Source of the DNA: Strongylocentrotus purpuratus
Lineage: Eukaryota > Echinodermata > Echinoidea > Camarodonta > Strongylocentrotidae
Assembly (NCBI RefSeq): GCF_000002235.5
Contig: NW_022145541.1
Span: 248,001 to 312,000, forward strand
Direction: 5' to 3'
Length of the DNA stretch: 64,000 nucleotides
The translations under genes were made by a program, and so were the position numbers. Positions 38,201 to 50,200 of the stretch are shown piece by piece. The notes below the pieces were generated by a model, which worked only from the letters and a program-made list of their open reading frames with translations, had not been told where the DNA came from and ran no database searches. How positions within the stretch are numbered: the first letter of the stretch is position 1; each line of letters begins with the position of its first letter.

Positions 38201-41200
38201 AAGAATAAATATATTATGAACATTATTTTCATAAATCATTTTAAAGTGTCTTAATAGTCACAGTAAAATAGATATAATATGATAACATATTTCATAAACC
38301 ATTTTAAAGTGTCTAAATAATCAAAATATATGAACAAACAGAATGACAGATACTAGGGAGTCCTCTTTAATTTAGTGCAATCACCCCCAAGAAGGATGGG
38401 GAATGTTGCCATGGTTTGGAGAGATATCAACTCAGTCTTGAAAGAGGAACAGTATGTTGATTATCAAATATACCAGAAAGTATATGACCTGATGTGAGAT
38501 AATGTCTACCGAAAGGTTTAAATAACTTTATATCTTACTTTCTTATCTTTTGTCTACAAGCTTATATGCATTACTGTTTTGTGATTATCGTATGTTGGTG
38601 GTATCAACCCCGGTTGCTTCTATTTCGGTAACACCTGTGGAATGTTGGATAACGTTCTCTCACCCAACCTTTACCGTCCAGGCGGTGTTGCTTTCATCTA
38701 ATAGTTGTACCTCGTCTCTGTGTCTTTGGGTCCTATCTTCAGTCTATTTGTACTAACATGTTGATACGTCTTTCTACTATCCTAGGTCGGAGGTATCAAG
38801 CCTGGTTGCTTCAAGATCGGTAACACCGGTGGAATGTTGGATAACATCCTCTCCTCCAAGCTCTACCGTCCAGGCATTGTGTCCAAGCTTACTTCTTTCT
38901 AATAAGTGTACCTTGTGTCTTTAGGTCTTTAGGTCCCATCTTTGATCTATCAGGTTTAACATAATGATAAATCTTTGTCTATCGTAGGTCGGAGGTATCA
39001 AGCCTGGTTGCTTCAAGATCTTTAACACCGGTGGAATGTTAGATAACATCCTCTCCTCCAAGCTCTACCGTCCAGGCAGTGTTGCTTTCATCTAATAGTT
39101 GTACCTCGTCTCTGTGTCTTTGGGTCCTATCTTCAGTCTATTTGTACTAACATGTTGATACGTCTTTCTACTATCCTAGGTCGGAGGTATCAAGCCTGGT
39201 TGCTTCAAGATCGGTAACACCGGTGGAATGTTGGATAACATCCTCTCCTCCAAGCTCTACCGTCCAGGCAGTGTGTCTAAGCTTACTTCTTTCTAATAAG
39301 TGTACCTTGTGTCTTTAGGTCTTTAGGTCCCATCTTTGATCTATCAGGTTTAACATAATGATAAATCTTTGTCTATCGTAGGTCGGAGGTATCAAGCCTG
39401 GTTGCTTCAAGATCATTAATACCGGTGGAATGTTAGATAACATCCTCTCCTCCAAGCTCTACCGTCCAGGCAGTGTTGCTTTCATCTAATAGTTGTACCT
39501 CGTCTCTGTGTCTTTGGGTCCTATCTTCAGTCTATTTGTATTAACATGTTGATACGTCTTTCTACTATCCTAGGTTGGAGGTATCAAGCCTGGTTGCTTC
39601 AAGATCGGTAACACCGGTGGAATGTTGGATAACATCCTCTCTTCCAAGCTCTACCGTCCAGGCAGTGTGTCCTACGTCTCTAGATCAGGAGGAATGTCCA
39701 ATGAGCTCAACAACATCATCTCCAGGAATGCTGATGGTGTCTATGAAGGTGTCGCCATAGGAGGAGACAGGTATGGAAACATCTCAATATATTGATCTTC
39801 TACGCAGTATGATATTTTATTTGCTGTTGAATGCAACTCACAAATTATATAAATCAGGTTTTAAACAAATCCACTTATCTTTACCTTTTGTTAAAGAATG
39901 AAAATCACAACCTCAACACATTGTTAATCTATGTTAATTACACTTTGTAATTTATGCAATTCCTTTTGAAAAACACATCAAATTAATTTTGGTGTGTAGA
40001 GAAACAATAATTAAAAACAATTTGTCAAACATTATTCAAAAAGTATAGAAATAAGAGATACGTGTTACAGTAGGTATTCAAAAATGCCATGAAAAATATT
40101 TTTTATTGAAATGACTTTATGAATGAGTTGGTCAACTTGCTTTCCTCATGTTAGAATCTATTACTTGATTATGACTTTATTTCCTTTAAGAGACCAATAT
40201 TTGACTTTCCCCATTAACTTGTGTACTCCAGATACCCAGGAACAACCTTCCTTGATCACATCCTCCGTTACCATGACGATCCAGAGGTTAAGATGCTGGT
40301 CATGCTGGGAGAGGTAAGTTACCTTCTAGAATTTATTCCTGTGAAATAAATTTACTTCGTGTTTATGTTCTGAACTGGAAAGATTTTTTTTTTAAATAGG
40401 AATAAACAGAAGGGTAGGTTTTGACCTTGATGCAAGGCCCTTATGCACAATTAAAAATATGAAAAATTAAATCAGGAGGGGTTTTAACAAAGTTGATTTT
40501 GTGCAAGTTTCCCCCAAATTGTCAAATATCTGAAAAATGTTATTCTCCCAGGGTGGAATATTTTTATATATATTCAAAAAGAAAAATTTTAATTTGTTCT
40601 AAAACTCTCCAATATTATAATACATTCCTTCCCATGTCAATACACCATGTTAGATTATTCATGTATTTCTTTATACTCTCTAGGTTGGTGGTACTGAGGA
40701 GTATGAAGTATGTTCAGCTATTGAGTCAGGACGCATCACAAAGCCCATGGTGGCATGGTGTATCGGTACATGCTCAACCATGTTCACTTCAGAGGTAAGT
40801 GGCTCATTTTGAGATTATTACAATGGTGAATCCACTCTGTGTGCATGTTCACTTGAATTGTGATGTTCAGAACTTTTATGAAAGACAGTTTAATAGATCC
40901 TAACAAGAAGTTGTTAAAGATAAGCTTGAGTTCTTGTAATGATAGAAAATTAATTCTCACAGAATCCAACAAAATTTACATTGAATGTTCAAGATTACGA
41001 ACTAATGACATGTCATGTGCCGAACAATTCTGGTAAAAAATGGATAAGGGGCTGGGTAATGAGCATAGAAAGATAAGGAAATCAAGGTAAGAAGCCCGAC
41101 ACCATGTGCTTAACACAGGTCACTATGTGCAAATGAGAGTTGTGGTTTTTATTGAAGATGATTACCAGCAAGTTTCAATCAATCTAATGCAGGATAAACG

Positions 41201-44200
41201 ATTCAGAATGAATCATAGCCATATTCTCTTGACCTACGATTCCCTTACTAGAGCTCAAGATTAGCTTTAAGTTTGTATTATTGGTGAAATATGATATGAT
41301 CGTATTGAAGGAGGTTGTTTGAAATAGCACAATGCCGGCAGAATAATCATATGTAATGCATACAGATTAGACTCTTGCATTCATAATCGGGTGCTTCAAC
41401 TTATGGCTTATTGAATATATATGTCAAGATGTATTATACAATCATATGAAATACAGTAACAGGTAGTCTTTTTTTCTAGATAATGACTAAAGCAAGTTTC
41501 TTTCTATTTGTTTTGAATCCGATACAGGTTCAGTTTGGCCATGCAGGAGCCTGTGCTAATGGTGAGAGGGAGACGTCCAGCGCTAAGAACCAAGCTCTCA
41601 GGGTCGCTGGAGCGTATGTACCAGGCAGCTTTGATGACCTAGGAGATAAGATTGCGTAAGGACAGTATTTGTATAAAATGTTACAATCAAGGAGAAAATG
41701 TAATAAATATGATGCAGAAGATGAAGAGAAATAGAGAAGAAGAGCTTATTGGTTTGCTGCCCTGTGGGTAGAGCAGGAACAATGTACTGTACAAAACATC
41801 CCGTAAAGATAATTATGATAATAAATTATAGTAATATTGTTATATTATTAAAGATAGTAACCCTTCCACTGGCACAACTCCAGTTTAAATACCTTCTTGG
41901 CATCTTCTAGAGGAAAGCAGTCAAACACCAAGTATTGTATTCATAAATGTCTATTAAGTGTTTTCCTTGAGAGTTTAATAACTACCTTGTCAGAAGAAAA
42001 TCATTTGAATGCATTGGTAAATGCCAGTGTCAGAAGACAGTGTGTCTATTCTTTTCAGTATTTTCAGTGGTCCTGGTGTATCATTATGCATGCTTTATTA
42101 TTTCCTTATCACCACCGCAGGGACAACTACGAGGGTCTTGTTTGATTGATTTAGCTATCATCATTTTTATAATGTTATACAGTCAAACCTGTGTTAACGA
42201 CCACCTGTCTGTAACGACCACTTAAAATCCCCCGTGAAATTTCATGTAGTTAAGAACCTGTTCTATTCCGCTGGCCACCAAAAATGCCCACACAATGACC
42301 GCAAACCTGTCTACAACGGCCACTATTTGTGTTTCCCTTGTGTGGTCGGTATAGACAGGTTTGAGTGTATCATTAAGCCTCCTTTTGTTCTTCCATATGA
42401 CCAATGCAGGGAGATCTTCCAAGGTCTTGTATCTCAAGGTGTTATCACACCTAAGGAGGAACAACCACCACCAACCGTCCCTATGGATTACAACTGGGCT
42501 AGGGTAAGTACATCTTTTTAATTCCAATTTATTTTTCCATTAAAGCAGGACTGCACTACTTGTAGCTATTTGCGCCCTCTATAAAGCAAACAATGCCTAA
42601 GCGGTACCCATTGGTCCCCCGTCATCTTTTTCTTATATTAACTAAGAGCTGATTTGATGAGATAACCACCTGTCAATGACCATGCAGGGAACTCTAATCC
42701 CTCCTCGCTAAAACTAGTGCAGATAGGCTTCAAAACATAATACAGGTAGTAACATAATGAATACATGCAAAATATTCTTTTGAAGGAACCCCTTAGATTA
42801 CATAGCTTCTGAGGTGGTGCCCTGTACAAATATAAAGAAATAATTGAATGTGAATGAAATTTGAATGAAATTAATGAACAGGCAATAGCAATAAAGTCAA
42901 AACATACACCCACATTCACCCATTCATTCCAATACCCATATGTTATAATCATATATATATATATATATGTTAGTAATGATGAGCATCTATTACCTAGGGG
43001 GTGTTTCATAAAGACTAAGCTCTACTTTAAGTTGGACTTAAGTAACGACATACATTGTAAACTTAAGTTTACGCCCCTGGAGAGACCAATGCCAGGAATA
43101 ATGAGAGCAAACAGTGGCGTGAACAGCCTGCCATAGTTAAGTCCTACTTAAAGTCGATCATACATGTAGTCTTTGTGAAACACTCCCCTTGACATCTTCA
43201 TATTTTTTATTTCATATTTTATTTTTGATCTTCAGGAGCTTGGTTTGATCCGTAAACCTGCGTCCTTCATGACTAGCATTGTAGACGAGAGAGGAACAGA
43301 GCTGATCTACGCTGGGATGCCTATCACCGAGATCTTTGAGCAAAACATTGGTATGGGTGGTGTGCTTTCACTTCTATGGTTCCAGAGAAGGTGAGTGTGA
43401 TATACAGAGAGTGATCGTTGTACGTCGGTCGTTTTTAGATGATGACGTGGATCCTAATCAAATGATTGGTTGAAAGCGTACATGTGACCAGGCATTTATT
43501 TTGCCTAACGCGTAATCGCGCGTAATTTGGGTAATGACCCAAAATCATGTTAGAAAACATTATTTTATAAAACAAATGAAACATAATCTTATAAAACAAA
43601 TAATACACATCATTTTGTTCGGGCATTAGTAAAATTACCGACACTTGGTACCTTTAAAGGTACCTCGTGTGGGTAATTCTTACTAATGCCCTCACTGATG
43701 TGTTTTATTTGTACATTTGCCACCCTCCACCCAGGTGCTAAATGTTAATGTAACATGCTCAGCATTGTGAGTGTCTGTAAAATGGTGCCTGGCTGGAATA
43801 TTCCCCAGGGAGTGGAGATGACCAGGGTAATAATATATCCGAAAGCACTTAGAGACATCGTCGATGCACTGTATATTAAGCGCTTTATTGATAAAATAAA
43901 AACATTATTATCTTCATGCTGTATTTCTATACACAGTTTATAATAACATGTGAATTGTTTGATGGTTCTGAATTCAGAGATGATCATTCTAGTTAAAGCC
44001 CCATTGCATTGCCAAGACGATCTCTATTATCAAGGAATTCTAAATGTAAACTCTTTGACCCGAATTCACAAAGGAGGTTTAAATTCAACCCAAGGTTTAA
44101 ATCTTCAATTACATAACCCATGGTCTAAAATTAGTGCAAAAAAAAAATATGACGGAGTCCAGAGGTCCAATATGTATGTTGTCTTGTGTTTTCTAAGTCT

Positions 44201-47200
44201 TTGTAGGCAAAATTTGAAACATTTATATTTTTATTTTTTTTCTTGGGGATCCACAAACTACAAGCACTGCTTTTTAGTGGATCCCCCCCCCCCCCCCATT
44301 TCCTCAGAAATTATGAAGTTCTTGTAATAATTTTATTATGTGAATTGTTTATTTGTATAGTTTCCTGAAAAAATGAATTATGTATGAAAAAAAATGTAAT
44401 ATCTTTGTTTACCTTTCTGTTGGAAATGAAATAAATATGAATGTGAATATGAATATATGAATATTAGACGTCTGCAAGGCAAGGTACGCTTAATTTGCGC
44501 TGTGTGTTTTCTGCTTAGGTTGGTGATTTGCTATGTTTTTTTTAATTGAGAGAGATTTTTTTCTTCCTTTACCAGATTACCACCCTATGCAACCAAGTTC
44601 ATTGAGATGTGTTTGATTGTCACAGCTGATCATGGTCCTGCTGTATCAGGAGCTCATAATACCATCGTCACTGCTAGGGCAGGCAAGGACCTCGTCTCAT
44701 CACTCACATCGGGTCTTCTTACAATCGTAAGTGATTTATACACTGAAGAGAATTGCCAAGAAATCTGTAGATATTTGTATTAGATCAAATTTTGTTCTCT
44801 CAGCATTCTCCCACTTCCTTGACAGTTCAAGTTTAAAGACTTTTTTTTTTTAATCGATTGTATGGACTTGATAGAACTATCTGGTAGATGAAAAGTGGTC
44901 CGAAGTATTAAGGTTCAATAACAATAGCAATGACGCCTATTGTGATTGAGAGTATGTCTCCCGAATTGACAGGGATGAGATTCCTCCGCCTATTTCAATA
45001 CGGGGAAAAAAGAAGAAAAACCCTTTTGATTATCATTAATTGTACAGCTAGCAGTGACCTCACTACCTTAGCAGCATTTTTCTCTCATCTGAACAATGTT
45101 ATAGAGTCCCTTTAAGCACGATGGGGTATCAAATATTTCTCAAATTAAGAATTTTAATGCAAGGAAAACGTTTCCTTTTACGTAAATATATTCTTAAGTT
45201 TTCTGTGGAAAAGGGGCTGCCCTCGTAACCCCCACCAGGGGTGTTGCCCCCGGACCCCCATTTAATTTTCCTCCTTGTTGGGAGTTTCTCTGTCTCATCC
45301 CTGCAATAATGAATTGTTATTTGTGGAACCAGCTGTGCAGATGGCCTCATCTGTTGACCACTTCAAGAAATTACTAAAGCCACATCTATTCTGCTAAAAA
45401 TGATTTTATTACCAGCGTACATATACTTAACTGATCTCTGAGAAGTGACTAACTTTTGTTTATAAGTGGCCCAAACATTGTGGAGCGGTGTGTGGCTTCA
45501 TCTGTTGACCACTTCAAGAAATTACTAAAGTCACATCTATTTTGCTAGAAATGACTTTATCACCAGCCTACAATGTACATATACTGATCTCTGAGAAGTG
45601 ACTAACTTTTGTTTATAAGTGGCCCAAACATTATGGAGCGGTGTGTGCAGCGCTTTGTAACCGCAAGGAAAAGCCGCTTTATCAAATATCTGTTTTTTGA
45701 TTGATTGTAGGGAGATCGTTTTGGAGGTGCATTGGATGCTGCAGCCAAGCAGTTCAGTGAGGCATACGATACCAATCTCATTCCAATGGAGTTCGTCAAC
45801 AAGATGCGTACCGACCATAAACTCATCATGGGAATCGGACATCGGGTCAAATCGGTGAGTGAGCTGCTTCCTTTACCCTTATAGCCTCGCTCAAATACAT
45901 GTATGCTACAGTAAACCACAGTGTATTTATGTGTGTGTGTTTTAGCCCTTTCATGATTTTTTTTAAAGGCCACATTGATCACATAATGAATTGAATTGAA
46001 TTAAATTTATTCATTGTCATATGCACACATAAAAGGAGGGCATAAAAATCATCTTACGACTTGTTCTTTAAGTTTGCCAAAAAAATCTTTGACTGCAGCT
46101 ACATCGTGAAAATAAAATGTAACATGTCTAAAAAGAATATATGGGTGAGTGTGTCGTTGAATAGATGAAAAAATTACCAATTTTGATTGAAAACAAGGAC
46201 CTGCCAATTTAACAATTTTAAAGAACATTCTCCTTTTTACAATTCCTGCCACCAAACTCGATATAGTCATGAAACAAAAGATGGATACAGTGTGTGCTGA
46301 AACTTTTGCCTTTTCTACTCAGGCATCTGGTATATTATGTGAGGGTTCTGAATCAATAGTTATAGAACCAACCCACAACATGTGGAATGATTGTCATGAA
46401 AGGGTCCTAAAGCCCCTCTATAGTGCTCCTCTCCTTCCCTCCAAACGCAGCCCACATTTTTTCCCCTTTTTTTCCCTTCTTTTTTCTGTTCATTCTTCGT
46501 CATGTAGTTTGTTAGGTCTTCTTGTTTACAGTCATTACGTGTTTTAATAAATGATCTCTGTTGGCCACTATTCTTCTTTCATTAATTATGTATTCAATAT
46601 TTTGTTCACACTCATTATTATCTGAGGGGTCCACAATTTACAAGCTTTGCTTTTCATTGGACCTCTCCATTTCCTCAAAATATAAATGCAGTTAAATTTT
46701 AAAATTCATTTTTTGTCTTACTAAAATGTTGAATTATTATTAAGATTTGTTTATTACAAATGTAACTATTTTTTGTATACAATTTACATTGTATTAGTTA
46801 TTATGTATTGTATTTTGTTGGAAATGAAAAAATAAAAATGAAATGAAATGAAGTTCTGGGAGCCCCAAATTCACCAAAGATTTGCAAAATTTCACTTAGA
46901 TTGTATCATAATGTGAAAGAGGATGTCATTTAAGACATGCTTCTGCAAAAATTCCCCCCCCCAAAAAAAAAATATGTTTGAAGACAAATATTGATAAAAG
47001 AATTCATAATTTTTTTTTTTTGTTGGACACAGAAAACCAAACTTTACAGGGGCTTTAAATAATTGGCATGCTGGATTAGAAATAACTCCACGTAACAAAG
47101 GTCCTAGGCATTCTCACTTATCTGTGTGTTATATGATATGTAATATAACCTATATAAATGTGAAGTGCAGTAGGCTTCATTACACTTGAAACGACCCTTA

Positions 47201-50200
47201 ACCACTCAAAGTAACAATTAGTGGGAATTTTTTATGGTGTATGGCATGAATTGCCATTGTTAAAGACAAAAGTTGAATACAATGTCTTAAAGATAAACTT
47301 GAGTTCTGGTAAATATAGAAAATAATTTCTCACAAAATCCAATGAAACTTACACTTACAAATAAGTGACATGTGCCAAATGATTTTGGTAGAAAATGTAT
47401 TGTGGCTGAGTAATGAGCATATAAAGATACGGAAATCCGGTTAAGTAGGCCTGACACCATGTACTTAACACAGGTCACTATGTTCAAATGCGAGTTGTGG
47501 TTTTTATTGAAGATGATGCCAAGTAAGCTTTTGTGCGTTTGTTTTTATATCACTGGTTCAAACAAATAATTTACTGCAGGATAAACAATCCAGAATAAAT
47601 CATAGCAATTTTCTCTCAAAATACGATTGCCCATACCAGAGCTCAATTTTAGCTTTAATACAATAACAGACTGTCATGCTACATTTTTCATCGTGATCAT
47701 GATGTAAAACAAAAGATTGTAAATTAATAATGATATTCACATTTGTATAGCACTTAAAAATACATTTCTAAGCGCTTTACATTGTTCTTATTATCATTGC
47801 GGTCGTTGGATTCAATTTCAACTCCACATATGCTAGTGCACATGCCCCGCTCCCTAGGAGTATTACGGCCAGGCCCCTTAGGCCTAAAATAAAAGATGTT
47901 GTATTGCCCTTTAGGTGCCAAAAGATGGGTCGGTCGGTCAGAAATCTTTTCTTTTTTTCTTTTATTCCCTCTTTGGGCTGATATTTTATAGTTTTGAATG
48001 CTTTAATAAATCTTTTTTCTAAAAGCCGACCGTAGATTTCAAGATTTTTGGGTCGGTCGCAAAAGGCAATTAATCTTTTTTTATAGACCTTATATAACTA
48101 TTTTTTTTTGTCTGTCCTTTTCTTCTTCCTCCAGCTGAACAACCCTGACCAGAGGGTAGAGATATTGAGGGACTACGTAACGAAGAACTTCCCAGTCTGT
48201 CCGCTTCTTAACTACGCTCTGGAGGTGGAGAAGATCACTACAGCTAAGGTTAGCAAATTGGCAATCAATCAATCAATATATTGTGTAGAAAGTTGGAATG
48301 TGAAGACAGTAGAAGAAGGTATCTTGAGACGGACAGAAAGAGTTGTGATACAGGAGATGTGTGGTATGAAACTGTCCGATAGAAAGGATTCAAGTGAGCT
48401 CATGAAAAGGTTGAGTCTGGAAGAAACTGTGGGTGAAGTGGTAAAGAGAACTGGATTTAGATGGATGGGTCATATGATGAGAAAGGGAGCTGATTGAATT
48501 CTGAAAAGAGCGTGGGACCTGGAAGTGGATGATATAAGAGGGAAAGGAGGATCAAGGATTTCACAGGAAGATATTGTGAAGAAAGAAAGTAATTAGGTTA
48601 TCTAAATGAGGAGGATACCTGAGACAAGGTAAAGTGGAGGGTGGTAGTGTCATCGTAGTGTGAAAGTGGAATTTAAAAAATGATGATGATGATGGAAAAA
48701 ATAGCATATATTTGTATCATATTGCATTGTGTTTAAGTTGTTCTGAATTAGACTATTTCAAAATGAAAAAAAAAGCAAACCTAATAAACAAACAAGTAAT
48801 ACTTGAGCAAGAAGCAATTTCCGGCCTCATCCGGAATAATTCTTGCTCATTTCATTGTAGCTTGATTCTAGTTGGAATATCTTTTTCAGATGAATTCCAA
48901 GGAGCTATTATTAAGTGATTAACCATGTTTAGTTAACCTGACAGTAGAGAGAGAGATCTTAAGTGTTAAAGATAAAATTGAGTTCTGGTCATGCGATGGC
49001 ATTGTGAAAAAAACGTGGTGGAATCGATCAGAAAAGGTTGATCACCTAGCATATAAGTATTGTGTACTGCATGGTTCTGGAATCATCAAAATGATAAGAA
49101 ATCTGGTCCAGTCTTGGTCAAGTAACAAGCACTGTACATAGAAAGATGTGTATGGGACTACACATACATGTGGCATAAAAATCTGTCCCGATTTTTATGA
49201 TGTAACATGCCATATTTAGAATATTAAGGCATTTGAGGAGCCATGCTTTTCAGGGAACTTTTTTCTCTGATGTTCTTCCACACTTGCATAATACAAGGAT
49301 AACGCTCACAAATTATTTTTCACCTCTTCCAAGAACTCGACCTTCTCTTTAAGTGGTAGTTATGTAGCTCTCGATTCATACCTGAGTTAACCTGTGGGAT
49401 GGATTTCCAGAAGAGCACGCTTCCCCCTCCTCATTGAAAGATCAAAAAGAAGAGAAAAGGGGGGGGGGGGAGAAGAGGAAAGGGAGGGAGGGGGGAGGCA
49501 ATGTGAAAAGAGAGCATGCCTCCCCCTCCCCATCGAAAGATCAAAAAGGAGAGAAAGGGGGAGGGGGAAGGCAATGTGAAAAGAGAGCATGCCTCCCCCT
49601 CCTCATTGAAAGATCAAAAAGAAGAGAAGGGGGGGGGTGGGGAGAAGAGGAAAGGGAGGGAGGGGGGAGGCAATGTGAAAAGAGAGCATGCCTCCCCCTC
49701 CCCATCGAAAGATCAAAAAGGAGCGAAAGGGGAGTGGAAGGCAAGGAAGGGGGTAGGGGGAGGCAATGTGAAATCAAAAGAAGATGATGCGTCCCCTCTC
49801 ACACCCTCCCCCTCACCCTTAATGTCATCCTCCTAGTCAGTCCATTGCCCCCCGCCCCTCTCCCCCTCTCCACCATACCAGTACCCCTTCAGTTGCTGGA
49901 CCCTTACTATGCCTATGGTGAAAGTAAATGCCCTTGATGGAGGCTTATAAAAAAACAATTAATAGCGAGTGGTTTGTCACGTACGCTTTCATGAATACTT
50001 AGGTGTTTTCCTTAATAGCAAGTTTCCATTATTTCATTGTTCTTCACATTGTAAATATAGACTCTGACATCTACACTTTGTATCAGTTTTTTTTTCTTCT
50101 TCTTTTTCTGTTAAGAGACATCTCTAAGGGGTTTGAGATGGTAGTGATTTTTAAGAACTATGACAATACTGTTTCCTGTATTGGGTTTTCCCCAGTGTAG

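Noticed and set aside
38594-39573. Assembly collapse or misjoin as the only explanation for the exon 17 array
   Set aside because: Copies carry distinct diagnostic substitutions and two tail types in strict alternation, which fits real duplication better; still listed for long-read confirmation.
48249-48497. Extension of exon 25 as coding sequence
   Set aside because: The frame runs through the GTTAGC donor into LINE sequence; exon 26 continues the conserved protein from the donor at 48248.
49394-49836. Overlapping Lys/Glu/Gly-rich and Pro/Ser-rich open frames
   Set aside because: Purine minisatellite read in several frames on both strands; there is no conserved motif or splice context.
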